The notes beneath the pieces were generated by a model. That model was not told the origin of the DNA. It saw only the letters and a program-made list of their open reading frames with translations, and ran no database searches. DNA of 34,848 nt from the NCBI GenBank assembly GCA_016875255.1, contig VGRU01000009.1, forward strand, positions 1 through 34,848, given 5' to 3'. Below are positions 24,699 to 34,259 of the stretch, in pieces (position 1 is the stretch's first letter; each line of letters opens with the position of its first letter). Position numbers and translations under genes: made by a program. This stretch comes from Deltaproteobacteria bacterium (GTDB taxonomy: Bacteria; Desulfobacterota; BSN033; UBA1163).

Positions 24699-25166
24699 TT
24701 AACCTGTTTCTGATCCAGGAAGCCATGCCTCCAGTTTGAAATTACTTCCAAATGGATTGGCGAATCTCACATTTTCAATCATGACACCATCCCCGAAATC
24801 TTCGCTGATGACGATTGAAATCTGGTTCATCTTGGCAGAAGCCCAAATTTGTGCGTCCCAATAAGTCATCTGATAAGTACGGGCCCCGCGGATAGCCTCC
24901 AGAACGATTGCACCGTTAATATCTAATACCTCCCACGATAATAGATAGTTCTGGATACGAATATAAGCTTCCTCGAGAGTTAACGGGGGGCGCAATTTCT
25001 TTGTCGCATTGACGAAAAATTCAGCCAACACCTGCGGGGTTAAAACTCATAGATCATGGTCCACCAAACGGTCCAATAAAGCTAAAGCCAGGGGCTGTTT
25101 GGCCGTCTCCCCACGGTCATATGCGTAAAGCAGGATGTTTGTATCCACCAGGATTTTACCGGCCAT
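24699..25166 (-). pseudogene. VapC-type PIN toxin gene with an internal TGA stop
   Basis: From ATG 25166 the frame reads a typical PIN start, KILVDTNILLYAYDRG (first Asp at residue 8), then meets TGA at codon 40 (25049-25047). The same frame continues without shift through VLTPQVLAEFF, the DAQIWASA segment and VISEDFGDG to a stop at 24699, giving 155 codons in all. A single change from GGA (Gly, usual at this place before VL) to TGA would explain it. The gene overlaps the antitoxin gene by 11 nt, as in intact vapBC pairs. It is probably inactivated; an assembly or sequencing error is possible. Recoding as selenocysteine is unlikely because the position is not catalytic. Confidence 0.8.
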
Positions 25167-25434
25167 AACGCATCAGCCTTTCTTCATAGGCATCCTCGCG
25201 CCTCCATCGGCGACCTCTTGAGGCAGGCCCCTTAGCCATGCGGTTGGCTATGAATGTTTTCTCCCTCTCCCATGCTTTTTTGTCTTTTGCACCCAACCGA
25301 ACAGAGATCATTTGGCGATCAATCGCCCGTCGAATAACCTCTGCTTCCGTAATACCCAAAGACTTCGCTTGCTTTTTTAGAGTCGTTTCTTGGTGTGATT
25401 CGATATAAACTTGTTTTCGAACCATCCGAGGCAT
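25156..25434 (-). CDS. Ribbon-helix-helix antitoxin (CopG/VapB-like)
   Basis: 92 residues. The N-terminal part (RKQVYIESHQETTLKKQAK then LGITEAEVIRRAIDRQM) is a ribbon-helix-helix DNA-binding fold; the basic C-terminal tail (RGRRWRREDAYEERLMRYGR) is likely the toxin-binding part. The ATG has TAGGAGG upstream. It overlaps the broken PIN toxin gene by 11 nt, forming a toxin-antitoxin operon. Direct repeats upstream at 25461-25481 are probable operator sites. The pair lies on the minus strand between plus-strand metabolic genes, consistent with insertion. Confidence 0.85.
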   Translation of the reverse strand: MPRMVRKQVYIESHQETTLKKQAKSLGITEAEVIRRAIDRQMISVRLGAKDKKAWEREKTFIANRMAKGPASRGRRWRREDAYEERLMRYGR

Positions 25435-25460
25435 AGCCTTACCTCCTATAATACTTTAGC

Positions 25461-25481
25461 TACATCACAATATACATCACA
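25461..25481 (-). promoter_or_regulatory. Direct repeats, candidate antitoxin operator
   Basis: On the minus strand TGTGATGTA occurs twice with a 12-bp period, 27 bp upstream of the antitoxin ATG. Ribbon-helix-helix antitoxins commonly bind such short repeats at their own promoters. Confidence 0.5.
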
Positions 25482-25574
25482 GCACAAGGCCTGTCAAGAA
25501 CGGGTTGTTAAAGGGGTTGTTTAAGGTGCGAGGGGAGAAGTGCCAACTCACTGCCCACTATTTGGAATTAAAGA

Positions 25575-25629
25575 GGGTCAGGTCTTTAATTTTGATGTTC
25601 ATGAATTATCAAAAAGTAAGACTTGCCCC
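25575..25629. repeat. Long hairpin, REP-like, in the gap before sucC
   Basis: Imperfect 22-bp arms, containing GGGTCAGGTCTT and AAGACTTGCCCC, surround an 11-nt loop. Such hairpins occur near REP-associated tyrosine transposases in related genomes, but no transposase is here. The rest of the ~400-bp gap 25435-25833 holds the antitoxin leader and a sucC promoter; nothing else is seen. Confidence 0.55.
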
Positions 25630-25792
25630 CAGGATTGCCATTTATGAATGGATAAAGTTAAACGATATTGAAATATAGCAACCCCCAATCCTTTTCTGGG
25701 CGGCGAGGATGCAAGATATTCAATTTATAAACCCAAAATACTCATTTCAATTTGGCCATCATTTTACCCTTTTTTAGGTTGATGAAATCCGT

Positions 25793-25798
25793 TATAAT
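25793..25798 (+). promoter_or_regulatory. Candidate -10 box for sucCD
   Basis: A perfect TATAAT lies 35 bp before the sucC ATG. The -35 region is T-rich without a clear TTGACA. Confidence 0.4.
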
Positions 25799-25833
25799 AT
25801 GCCCGCCTATTTTTTAAAGAGGGGGAGGACGCA

Positions 25834-26997
25834 ATGAAAATTCATGAGTATCAGGCCAAGGAGATTCTCAGGGGATACGGTATTCCTGTTCCAAAGGGAA
25901 GGGCGGCTGAAACGCCTGAAGAGGCGAGAAAGGTTGCTGAGGAGATTGGAGGAAAGCCGATCGTTGTCAAAGCCCAGATCCATGCAGGTGGCCGGGGAAA
26001 AGGTGGAGGTATTCGGGTTGTAAACAGCTCCGCAGAAGCAGAAAAGGCGGCAAAGGAGATTCTTGGGATGACCCTCGTTACCCATCAAACCGGACCAGCG
26101 GGCAGGGTGGTTCGGAAGATATTGGTCGAGGAGGGCGTGGAGATTAAAGAAGAACTCTATCTTGGTGTGGTGATGGACCGCTCCAGGGAACGCCCTGTGA
26201 TCATGGCCAGCCGAGAAGGAGGAGTGGAGATCGAGAAGGTTGCCGCAGAGTCTCCGGAGAAAATTATAAAGGAATGGGTAGAGCCTTATGTGGGATTGAG
26301 GCCGTTTCAGGCAAATAAGGTTGGTTATGAACTCGGACTTGATCCTGCCCAGGTTGGAAAATTGAGAAGCGTGGTGAGCGGCCTTTATAAAACCTTTTAC
26401 GAGAAAGACTGTCTTCTTGCAGAGATCAATCCTCTTGTGCTTACCGGAGGCGGAGATTTTATCGCCCTCGATGCCAAAATCAATTTCGATGATAATGGCC
26501 TTTTCAGGCACAAGGAGATTGCTGCCCTCAGGGATCTTAATGAAGAGGCCCCTCTGGAGATTGAAGCCTCCAAATACAATCTGAATTATATCAAGCTCGA
26601 TGGAAATGTGGGATGCATGGTCAACGGCGCCGGGTTGGCCATGGCCACCATGGACATCATCAAGGTGTTCGGAGCCGAGCCTGCCAACTTTCTCGATGTA
26701 GGCGGAGGCGCAACGGTTGAGATGGTTAAAAACGGGTTTAAGATTCTCATGGCAGATCCGGCGGTGAAGGTCGTCTTTATCAACATCTTTGGCGGGATCC
26801 TTCGATGCGATACACTTGCCAGGGGAGTGACCGAGGCCGTTGAGGAGGTTAAAGTGAAAGTTCCTATTGTGGTGAGATTGGAAGGGACGAATGTGGAAGA
26901 GGGAAGAAAAATCTTAAGGGAATCAGGTCTCAATTTTACTGTTGCCTCTGGCATGCAGGAGGGAGCCCAGAAGGTGGTGGAAGCCCTTAAGAGCTAA
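25834..26997 (+). CDS. sucC: Succinyl-CoA synthetase beta subunit (ADP-forming)
   Basis: 387 residues, the family norm. N-terminal ATP-grasp: [20 protein letters not shown], then [15 protein letters not shown] near 45-60; acidic Mg-binding [11 protein letters not shown] near 188-200; C-terminal CoA-ligase domain with [11 protein letters not shown] and [12 protein letters not shown]. With SucD it converts succinyl-CoA and ADP to succinate and ATP (or the reverse) in the cytoplasm. GGGGGAGGA precedes the ATG. It links the fumarate/succinate gene set upstream to CoA-ester metabolism. Nucleotide preference (ADP or GDP) is not certain from sequence. Confidence 0.97.
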   Translation: MKIHEYQAKEILRGYGIPVPKGRAAETPEEARKVAEEIGGKPIVVKAQIHAGGRGKGGGIRVVNSSAEAEKAAKEILGMTLVTHQTGPAGRVVRKILVEEGVEIKEELYLGVVMDRSRERPVIMASREGGVEIEKVAAESPEKIIKEWVEPYVGLRPFQANKVGYELGLDPAQVGKLRSVVSGLYKTFYEKDCLLAEINPLVLTGGGDFIALDAKINFDDNGLFRHKEIAALRDLNEEAPLEIEASKYNLNYIKLDGNVGCMVNGAGLAMATMDIIKVFGAEPANFLDVGGGATVEMVKNGFKILMADPAVKVVFINIFGGILRCDTLARGVTEAVEEVKVKVPIVVRLEGTNVEEGRKILRESGLNFTVASGMQEGAQKVVEALKS

Positions 26998-26999
26998 TG

Positions 27000-27103
27000 C
27001 GGATTGCGGATTGCGGAATGCGGAATGAAAAATTTTGAATTTGTGAGAATGACAGATTTTGGTTACTTCAACTCCGCATTCCGAAATCCGAATTCCGAAA
27101 TAT
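27000..27103. repeat. Foldback repeat (GCGGAATGCGG type) between sucC and sucD
   Basis: GCGGATTGCGGAATGCGGAAT on the left is complementary to CTCCGCATTCCGAAATCCG on the right, with an AT-rich centre. It separates two genes that are usually a few bases apart. Confidence 0.6.
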
Positions 27104-27117
27104 AAATGGGAGGAATT

Positions 27118-27993
27118 ATGAGCATCTTGGTTGATGAGAATACAAAGGTAGTTGTTCAGGGGATTACGGGCAATGAGGGTCTATTCCATACGAAACAGAT
27201 GAAAGAGTATGGAACAAAGGTGGTTGCCGGAGTGACTCCGGGTAAGGGAGGTCAGAAGGTTGAGGGAGTTCCTGTTTTTAATAGTGTCATGGAAGCGGTT
27301 AAGAATACCGGCGCAAATGCTTCAGCCATCTTTGTTCCTCCCGCCTTTTCTGCGGATGCGATCATGGAAGCCGCTGATTCAGGGGTATCTTTGGTTGTCT
27401 GTCTCACAGAGGGGATTCCAACGCTCGACATGGTGATGGTTCGAAAATATCTCAAAGAGAAGGGGACGAAGTTGGTTGGCCCAAATACTCCAGGAATCAT
27501 CTCTCCAGGGAAGTGCAAAATCGGAGTAATGGCTGGATATATTCACAAACAAGGAGCAGTGGGAATTATGTCCAGGAGTGGAACACTCACTTACGAAGTG
27601 GTGGATCAATTGACGAAGAAGGGGATCGGGCAGTCGACCTGTGTGGGTATCGGCGGGGATCAGATCATAGGTCTGAACTATGTGGATTTATTGGACCTTT
27701 TCGAAAAAGACCCAGGCACTGAAGCCCTGATCATGATTGGCGAGATCGGGGGAACGGCCGAAGAAGAGGCAGCCCAATTTATTGAGAAGCATGTGAAAAA
27801 ACCTGTAGTCGCTTTTATCGCCGGATTGACCGCTCCTCCTGGCAGAAGGATGGGGCATGCGGGGGCCATCATTTCCGGAGGAAAAGGCACAGCCGGAGAG
27901 AAGATGAAAGCATTAGAGAAAGCAGGGGTCAAAATCGTCAGGAATCCCGCATTGGTCGGAAGTGAACTTTCAGGTTTGCTGAAAAAGGCTTAA
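27118..27993 (+). CDS. sucD: Succinyl-CoA synthetase alpha subunit
   Basis: 291 residues from the ATG that follows GGGAGGAATT (an ATG 12 bp earlier overlaps this ribosome site). The CoA-binding Rossmann domain has [11 protein letters not shown] (11-21) and [10 protein letters not shown] near 37-46. The phosphohistidine is in [14 protein letters not shown] near residue 245. The protein is the catalytic partner of SucC. A 120-bp foldback repeat lies between sucC and sucD. Confidence 0.97.
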   Translation: MSILVDENTKVVVQGITGNEGLFHTKQMKEYGTKVVAGVTPGKGGQKVEGVPVFNSVMEAVKNTGANASAIFVPPAFSADAIMEAADSGVSLVVCLTEGIPTLDMVMVRKYLKEKGTKLVGPNTPGIISPGKCKIGVMAGYIHKQGAVGIMSRSGTLTYEVVDQLTKKGIGQSTCVGIGGDQIIGLNYVDLLDLFEKDPGTEALIMIGEIGGTAEEEAAQFIEKHVKKPVVAFIAGLTAPPGRRMGHAGAIISGGKGTAGEKMKALEKAGVKIVRNPALVGSELSGLLKKA

Positions 27994-28099
27994 TCTATAT
28001 AAAAAACAATAATTATTTTAATAAGTTATTAAAAAATGTTTATCTTTTTTTTAATTTATGTTATTTTAATGCTAAGAATTTAAAAGGAAGGTGATAGAT

Positions 28100-29195
28100 A
28101 TGATTGTTGAATTGAGAGACCGTTTAAAGGGACTGAGCAATCGCCTTGAAATTCTTCGGGGCTATCTTTGACATTGCAAAGAGACATGAAAAACTCGGTG
28201 AAATTGAAAAGATGATGCTGGAACCTCATTTTTGGGAAGGGGGTGAGGCCGCACAGAAAATTTTGAAAGAAAGAACCTCCCTGCTTGAAGGTCTATCGCC
28301 ATGGGAACAGGAGAAAAAGGGGCTTGAGGAGATGGAAATCCTCCTCCAGTTGATTGAGGAGGAGAAAGATGATGGGGAAGCCCAGGAATTATTGGATAGG
28401 ATAAAGAGGAGTGAAGAAGCGATTGGCCAGATGGAATTCAAAAGAATGCTGGGCGGGGAGAATGACGAAAGAAATGCGATTGTCAGCATCAATGCAGGCG
28501 CAGGCGGTACAGAGGCGCAGGACTGGGTTGAAATGCTCCTTCGAATGTATCTGCGGTGGGCGGAGAATAAGAGATACCGGACTGAGATCATCGATATCCT
28601 TTCCGGTGATGAGGCGGGGTTGAAGAATGTGACCTTTACGGTCAACGGGCAATATGCCTACGGATATTTAAAGGCAGAGGTGGGAATCCATCGGCTCGTC
28701 CGGATTTCGCCCTTTGACGCGGGGGCAAGGCGACATACCTCATTTGCATCGGTTTTTGTCATTCCAGAGGTCCCGGATGATATTATGATTGAGATCGATG
28801 AGAAAGATTTGAGAGTTGACACCTACCGGTCGAGCGGGGCAGGGGGGCAACATGTCAACAAGACCGATTCAGCGGTCAGGATCACCCATCTTCCAACCGG
28901 AATGGTTGTCCAATGCCAGAATGAGCGATCTCAGCATAAGAATAAGGCGACTGCCCTGAAGATATTGAAGGCCCGCCTATACGAAAAGCAGATGGAAGAG
29001 AAGTCTGAGAAATTGGGGGAACTTCACAGCAACAAGAAAGAGATAGCCTGGGGAAGCCAGATTCGTTCTTATATTATGCATCCTTACAAAATGGTGAAAG
29101 ATCACCGGACCGATGCGGTCATCCACCAGGTGGATCGGGTGATGGATGGAGAGATCGACGGGCTGATCCGGGCCTATCTGCTCAGCCCCTCTTGA
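28100..29195 (+). CDS. prfB: Peptide chain release factor 2 with programmed +1 frameshift
   Basis: The gene starts at ATG 28100 (AAGGAAGGTG upstream), encodes 23 codons and meets TGA at 28169-28171 in the context GGGGCTATCTTTGAC, the conserved autoregulatory frameshift site. Shifting +1 after CTT continues at GAC (28170) for 341 codons, giving about 364 residues, the normal RF2 length. It contains the stop-recognition motif SPF (in RISPFDAGARRH) and the catalytic GGQ (SSGAGGQHVNKTDSAV). RF2 releases peptides at UGA and UAA, and low RF2 raises frameshifting. The GGGG before the slippery codon is a plausible internal ribosome-site stimulator. It begins a housekeeping operon. Confidence 0.96.
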
Positions 29196-29224
29196 TTTAA
29201 CATAAGAGAAACAATTGACTTTCT

Positions 29225-29500
29225 ATGAATGAAGACATATCATTAAAGGGACCATTAGAAAAGACGATGCCGGAAGAGGAGAGAAATCTATTCGGAGCGC
29301 TGGAGGAAAAGATCGGTTATCTCCTGACGAAATATCAGGAGCTAATAAAGGAAAAAGACCGGTTGGCGGCTGAGGTCGATTCGGAAAGGGATAAGAGGGT
29401 TCGTTTGGAGAAGAGGATGGAACTCCTCTCCCAGGACAGGGAAAGTGTCAAAACCCGGATTGACCAGCTCCTTCACCGTTTGCGAAGCGTCGATCTATAA
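29225..29500 (+). CDS. zapB: ZapB-like coiled-coil cell-division protein
   Basis: 91 residues, almost wholly helical, with heptad-like repeats from about residue 20 (LFGALEEKIGYLLTKYQELIKEKDRLAAE) to the end. No other domain. Position directly before zapA is the usual place of a zapB-type gene, where the product helps Z-ring assembly through ZapA-FtsZ. The ribosome site is weak. Sequence alone shows only a coiled coil; the name rests largely on synteny. Confidence 0.7.
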   Translation: MNEDISLKGPLEKTMPEEERNLFGALEEKIGYLLTKYQELIKEKDRLAAEVDSERDKRVRLEKRMELLSQDRESVKTRIDQLLHRLRSVDL

Positions 29501-29561
29501 GTTCTCTGTATAGTTATTGAGATTTAAGACCTGTGATCGAGTCGGGCGAGAAGGTTGGGTG

Positions 29562-29882
29562 ATGGGAAAAGAGAGGTCGGTTGAAATTAAAGTTTTCGGA
29601 CAAACCTACACGGTAAAGACGGATGCCGAAGAGGGCCATATTCAGGAAGTGGCCAGGTATGTCAATGATAAGATGAACGAAGTTCTGAAGAAAACGAGAA
29701 GCGTCTCTACCTTGAATGTGGCGATATTGACGGCCCTCAATATTGCCGATGATCTTTTGAAGGAAAAAGATTACCGAGCGGCGATTCTTCGAGAAATTGA
29801 AGTAAGATCAAAAGACCTGGCCGATAAAATTGATATCCAGATAGGAGGAAAGGAATCAGGGAAGATTAGCATTACAGGCTAA
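29562..29882 (+). CDS. zapA: Cell division protein ZapA
   Basis: 106 residues starting at the ATG after GAGAAGG; an upstream TTG gives an implausible extension. The N-terminal domain VEIKVFGQTYTVKTDAEEG is followed by VARYVNDKMNEV and a LNVAILTALNIADDLLKEK helix, the ZapA pattern, then a C-terminal helix. ZapA cross-links FtsZ filaments. It is immediately followed by the candidate 6S RNA, which is a classic neighbour of zapA. Confidence 0.92.
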   Translation: MGKERSVEIKVFGQTYTVKTDAEEGHIQEVARYVNDKMNEVLKKTRSVSTLNVAILTALNIADDLLKEKDYRAAILREIEVRSKDLADKIDIQIGGKESGKISITG

Positions 29883-30000
29883 AGTTCCCCTGGGGTGGTT
29901 ATGATGGCCGGACAAGCCGAAATAAAACAGCCCGAAAAGGGAACCCTCCCCAATGGGTTGTTTCGGGCGGCCGACCGGATGACACCTCACGGGGAATTGC
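29883..30000 (+). ncRNA. ssrS: Candidate 6S RNA (ssrS)
   Basis: Directly after zapA, the usual place of 6S RNA. About 118 nt fold into one long rod: TTCCCC pairs with GGGGAA at the ends, TGGGGTG with CACCTCA, then an asymmetric bulge, a GGCCGG/CCGACC stem, and an inner hairpin in which CCGAAA pairs with TTTCGG and CCC with GGG. E. coli 6S has comparable sequences at the ends (CTGAGATG and GGCATCTCGGAG). It is shorter than the usual 160-200 nt, so boundaries or identity may be off. The remainder of the 521-bp gap (30001-30403) shows no convincing gene. Confidence 0.55.
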
Positions 30001-30403
30001 AAGGAACACCGTCGTGAGAAGATTGAAGGTGTGATGGGATAGAGAAGAGGATTGAGTTTTGAATCCTGAGGCGAGAAGAGAATGGCTTTGATACGGATTT
30101 TGATTTTGAATATGATTGAAATTCTTGGCAGGTCCTTCCAACCGAAGGTCCATCTGGAAAAGCGTCTCCGGGATGTGAGGAGATTAACAAACCAGAGAAA
30201 GCGTCATATTTTCCCCTTGGGAAGGCCGGCAGAATTTCATGATATAAAAAAGGCGAGATGGAAGTTCCCCCCGGGATTTTCCATGTTACTTTCTCCCTCT
30301 CGGATAACATCAAACCCTGCTTATTCTCTCTCCACCCTTCATTTCCTTTCTCCTCTCATTTGACGAACCTTTTTTCAGCAAAGAAAGGGAGGTGAGTTAA
30401 ACG

Positions 30404-31972
30404 TTGAACCTATCCGTGGGATTTTATATCATTGTCGTTTTAGGTATGGCTTTTCTCGGAGGAATCATCGGATTCCTTCTGAATAAAAGGTACTCTGAGG
30501 CTAAAATAGGCGCAGCCAAAGAGGCTGCTAAACGGTTGATCGAAGAGGCGAAGAAAGCGGCTGAGATCTTAAAAAAAGAAGCTCTGCTCCAGGCCAAAGA
30601 CAAGTTCTATCAGGAGAAGGCAGAGTTCGAAAAAGAGACCGTAGAGAAAAAACAGGAACTCCAGAATCTGGAGAGAAGGATCATCCAGCGAGAGTCCCAT
30701 CTGGACAAGAGGATCGAACTTCTTGATTCAAAAGAAAACGAGATCACACGCAAAGAAAAGACGATGATTCTGCAGGAGAAAACAATTCAAGAACAGGAGA
30801 AGAAGGTGGCTGAACTGATTCAGAAACAGCGAATCCAGTTGGAAAACATAGCCAAGATGTCTTCTGAAGAAGCTAAACGCCTCCTGATGGAATCGATGGA
30901 GGAAGAGGCGAAACATGAGGCAGCGAAAGGGATCAAGAGGATTGAGGATGAAGCAAGAGAGACGGCTGACAAGAAAGCAAAAGAAATTATCAGCTTAGCC
31001 GTTCAACGTTATGCTGGAGAATATGTGGCTGAACAGACGGTTTCTGTGGTCAGTTTGCCAAACGAAGAGATGAAGGGGCGAATCATCGGCCGGGAGGGTC
31101 GGAATATCAGAGCCCTTGAAGCGGCTACAGGAATTGATCTGATCATCGATGATACCCCTGAGGCTGTCATTCTTTCGGGATTCAATCCTGTCCGCAGGGA
31201 GGTCGCCCGGGTTTCCCTTGAACGATTGGTGAGCGATGGCCGAATCCATCCTGCAAGGATTGAAGAGATCGTCCAGAAAGTGGAGCAGGAGGTGGAGACC
31301 ACGATGCGCGAAGCCGGCGAACAGGCCACCTTCGATGTAGGAGTACATGGCATCCACCCTGAATTGATCAAACTGATCGGGCGCCTTAAATATCGTACGA
31401 GTTATGCTCAGAATGTCTACCAGCACTCTCTGGAAGTGGCGTTCCTTACCGGAATCATGGCCGCAGAGTTGGGCATCAATGTGAAACAGGCCAAGAGAGC
31501 AGGGCTTCTCCATGATATAGGGAAAGCAGTAGATCATGAGGTGGAAGGACCCCATGGCCGGATCGGAGCGGATTTAGCGAGAAAATATGGAGAATCGCCT
31601 GCGATCGTACACGCCATTGCCTCCCATCATGAAGAGGAAAAACCGGAGTCGATTCTGGATGTTCTGGTAGAAGCCGCGGATGCCCTTTCGGGCGCGAGGC
31701 CAGGGGCAAGGCGCGAGATGCTGGAGACCTATGTCAAACGGCTGGAGGATCTGGAAAAGATTGCCCAGTCGTTTCAGGGGGTGGAAAAATCGTATGCCAT
31801 TCAAGCGGGAAGAGAAATCCGGGTGATGGTCCAACCCGAACGTATCTCAGACGAGGCCTCTGCGATTCTTTCAAGAGACATCGCCCGCAAGATCGAAAAA
31901 GATCTCACCTATCCCGGTCAGATCAAGGTGACAGTGATACGTGAGATGAGAGCGGTGGAGATCGCCAAGTAA
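30404..31972 (+). CDS. rny: Ribonuclease Y
   Basis: 522 residues, usual for RNase Y. A single N-terminal membrane helix (about 5-25, [20 protein letters not shown]) is followed by a long charged coiled coil (about 30-200), a KH domain ([19 protein letters not shown] near 220) and an HD domain with [15 protein letters not shown] near 370 and SHHEEEKP near 408. It is a membrane-associated endoribonuclease that starts mRNA decay. The start is TTG at 30404 with GGGAGGTGAG 7 bp upstream. Confidence 0.96.
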   Translation: MNLSVGFYIIVVLGMAFLGGIIGFLLNKRYSEAKIGAAKEAAKRLIEEAKKAAEILKKEALLQAKDKFYQEKAEFEKETVEKKQELQNLERRIIQRESHLDKRIELLDSKENEITRKEKTMILQEKTIQEQEKKVAELIQKQRIQLENIAKMSSEEAKRLLMESMEEEAKHEAAKGIKRIEDEARETADKKAKEIISLAVQRYAGEYVAEQTVSVVSLPNEEMKGRIIGREGRNIRALEAATGIDLIIDDTPEAVILSGFNPVRREVARVSLERLVSDGRIHPARIEEIVQKVEQEVETTMREAGEQATFDVGVHGIHPELIKLIGRLKYRTSYAQNVYQHSLEVAFLTGIMAAELGINVKQAKRAGLLHDIGKAVDHEVEGPHGRIGADLARKYGESPAIVHAIASHHEEEKPESILDVLVEAADALSGARPGARREMLETYVKRLEDLEKIAQSFQGVEKSYAIQAGREIRVMVQPERISDEASAILSRDIARKIEKDLTYPGQIKVTVIREMRAVEIAK

Positions 31973-31975
31973 TAA

Positions 31976-32186
31976 TCATTTCAAATTGCAACATTAGCAT
32001 TGATCAATTAGCAATTAATTAAGAAAACATATCGATTTAACCTTTGCAAAACGGAGCTCTCGGAGCTTTTGTTTGCCCTGTGATTTCTCTATGCGAAAAG
32101 GGGCACCCAGCTTCCTTGAAATTTTTCTGGATTCTTGTTGGAATGCTTTTTATTGCTAACTGCTAATTTTCCAATGCTAATTTTTC
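31976..32186. repeat. AT-rich inverted-repeat-bounded intergenic segment
   Basis: ACATTAGCATTG and ATTAGCAATTAA on the left are complementary to TTATTGCTAACTGC and CCAATGCTAAT on the right. The enclosed 130 bp has a local hairpin around GGAGCTCTCGGAGC. No coding content; possibly a MITE-like unit or small RNA. Confidence 0.45.
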
Positions 32187-32199
32187 AGTGAGCTTTAGG

Positions 32200-33000
32200 A
32201 TGCGTATTCTTTTTATCGGAGACATTGTCGGGAAACCTGGCAGGCAGGCGATCGATCGACTTTTAAGAAAAGTCGTCAGTGACTATGGAATTGAGTTTAC
32301 GATCGCCAACGGGGAGAACGCCGCAGGGGGAATGGGAATAACCCCTGCCATCGCCCTTGAGATTCTGGAGCAAGGAGCGGACCTTCTGACTTCAGGAAAC
32401 CATATCTGGGCCAAGAAAGAGATTTTCCCTTTCCTGGATAAGGAGAGCAGGATCTTAAGGCCTGCAAATTATCCGCCTCATGTCCCGGGTCGAGGTGCGG
32501 GTGTTTTTCAATCGAAGAACGGGGAAAAGATCGGGGTGATCAATCTTGAAGGAAGGGTCTTTATGAAACATCTTGATTGTCCCTTCCGTGTTGGAGAAAA
32601 AGAGATTGAAGCATTAAGAAAAGAGACTCCCATCATCGTGGTCGATTTCCATGCGGAGGCCACTTCTGAGAAGGTGGCGATGGGATGGTTTTTAGATGGT
32701 AAAGTGACGGCTGTACTGGGAACCCACACTCATGTTCAGACCAGTGATGAAAAGATTCTGGATGGAGGGACAGCTTATATAACAGATGTGGGGATGACCG
32801 GGCCGCTGGATTCGGTCATCGGGATACGAAAACAGGTGGCTGTAAATCGGCTCTTAACACAGATTCCGTGGAAATTTGATGTGGCAACGGATGAGGTTGA
32901 AATGCAAGGGGTGATCGTTGAAGTTGACCCACTGATAGGAAAGGCAAAAGGGATTCAGAGGATCAGAATTTCCTTGGACCAACGGAGCGGATTGCCATGA
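32200..33000 (+). CDS. YmdB-family metallophosphoesterase (TIGR00282)
   Basis: 266 residues starting MRILFIGDIVGKPGRQ, the family's N-terminal metal-binding motif (Asp8). Other ligand motifs: NGENAAGGMG (39-48), SGNHIW (near 67), VDFHAEATSE (near 148) and GTHTHVQTSD (near 174). Bacillus YmdB is a phosphodiesterase acting on cyclic nucleotides and co-occurs with RNase Y, as here. A GTG 12 bp upstream is an alternative start. Its stop overlaps the tyrS start (ATGA). Confidence 0.93.
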   Translation: MRILFIGDIVGKPGRQAIDRLLRKVVSDYGIEFTIANGENAAGGMGITPAIALEILEQGADLLTSGNHIWAKKEIFPFLDKESRILRPANYPPHVPGRGAGVFQSKNGEKIGVINLEGRVFMKHLDCPFRVGEKEIEALRKETPIIVVDFHAEATSEKVAMGWFLDGKVTAVLGTHTHVQTSDEKILDGGTAYITDVGMTGPLDSVIGIRKQVAVNRLLTQIPWKFDVATDEVEMQGVIVEVDPLIGKAKGIQRIRISLDQRSGLP

Positions 33001-34259
33001 GCAGAGTCAAACATAACGGAAAGATAACGGTTTTCGACATTTTTAAAGAGAGGGGCTTCATAGAGCAGGTGACCGATGAGATAAATGTTCCAAAAATATT
33101 GGGAGGCAGGATTACCTGTTACATCGGCTTTGATCCGACCGCTTCCAGTTTTCATGTGGGAAACCTGGTGCCCATTATGTCATTGGCTCATATGCAAAGA
33201 CACGGTCATCGACCGATTGCATTGGTAGGGGGAGGGACAGGTCTTGTTGGAGATCCCAGCGGAAAAGATGAGATGCGGCAGATTTTAACCTATGAAGAGA
33301 TTAATAAGAATGCCGAAGCTCAGAAGAGGCAATTTTCACGGTTTTTAGATTTTTCAGAGGATAAGGCTCTTCTATTAAACAACGCTGACTGGTTAACCCG
33401 GCTGAACTATATCGATTTTCTTCGAGATATTGGCGTTCACTTCAGCGTCAATCGGATGTTGGCAACAGAGTCGATAAAGACCCGGTTGGAGACAGGGCTC
33501 TCCTTTATCGAATTCAATTACCAGCTCCTCCAGGCCTATGATTTCTGGCATCTCTTTAAGAATTACGACTGTTTGATCCAGATGGGGGGAAGCGATCAGT
33601 GGGGGAATATCGTAGCCGGAACCGATCTGATTCGTCGTCTCGAAGGCAAACAGGCTTATGGAGTGACTTTTCCGCTCATCATGACCGCAGACGGAAGAAA
33701 AATGGGCAAGACCGAGAAAGGAGCTGTCTGGTTAGACCCTGAACGCACATCTCCTTATGAATATTATCAATTCTGGATCAATACGGATGATCGGGATGTG
33801 AGGAGATTTTTGGCTCTCTTCACTTTTCTCCCGATGGAAGAAGTTGAGGAATTTGGGAAGCTAAAAGGGGCTGAAATTAGAAAAGCCAAAGAAATTCTTG
33901 CATTTGAAGCGACCAAAATTGTTCATGGGGGAGAAGAAGCAAGCAAAGCAAGGGCAGCATCCAGGGCCCTTTTTTCCAAAGAGAAAACAGATGAAGGCTC
34001 AATTCCAACTACTCATCTGGGGAAAAAGGAATTTGTTCAGGGAATTCCAATATTTAAGTTGTTTGAGACAACCAACCTCTCAACCTCTGGTTCAGAAGCA
34101 AGGCGATTGATTGAACAAGGAGGGGGGTATTTAAATGAGAGGAGGATTGAAAAATTTGACCTTATGGTAACCCTTGAAGATTTCAATGAGAAGGGCGAGG
34201 TTCTGTTAAGAGCAGGAAAAAAGAAGTTTCATCGAATAAAAATACTTGACAATAATTAA
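32997..34259 (+). CDS. tyrS: Tyrosyl-tRNA synthetase
   Basis: 420 residues, standard bacterial TyrRS. Class I signatures: the HIGH-like HVGN in CYIGFDPTASSFHVGNLVP near residue 40-58 and the KMSKS-like KMGKT near 236. Tyrosine/tRNA-site segments GGGTGLVGDPSGK and QMGGSDQWGNIVAG are clear. The C-terminal S4 RNA-binding domain (about 350-415) includes SEARRLIEQGG. It overlaps the preceding gene by 4 nt, so it is translationally coupled. Confidence 0.97.
   Translation: MSRVKHNGKITVFDIFKERGFIEQVTDEINVPKILGGRITCYIGFDPTASSFHVGNLVPIMSLAHMQRHGHRPIALVGGGTGLVGDPSGKDEMRQILTYEEINKNAEAQKRQFSRFLDFSEDKALLLNNADWLTRLNYIDFLRDIGVHFSVNRMLATESIKTRLETGLSFIEFNYQLLQAYDFWHLFKNYDCLIQMGGSDQWGNIVAGTDLIRRLEGKQAYGVTFPLIMTADGRKMGKTEKGAVWLDPERTSPYEYYQFWINTDDRDVRRFLALFTFLPMEEVEEFGKLKGAEIRKAKEILAFEATKIVHGGEEASKARAASRALFSKEKTDEGSIPTTHLGKKEFVQGIPIFKLFETTNLSTSGSEARRLIEQGGGYLNERRIEKFDLMVTLEDFNEKGEVLLRAGKKKFHRIKILDNN

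Noticed and set aside
25047..25049. In-frame TGA as selenocysteine in the PIN protein
   Set aside because: The position is not catalytic, homologues have glycine there, and no supporting element is evident; a point mutation is simpler.
30082..30363. Open frame of 93 codons between the 6S-like RNA and rny
   Set aside because: No family resemblance, low-complexity start and tail, no clear ribosome site, and rny has its own leader; likely non-coding.
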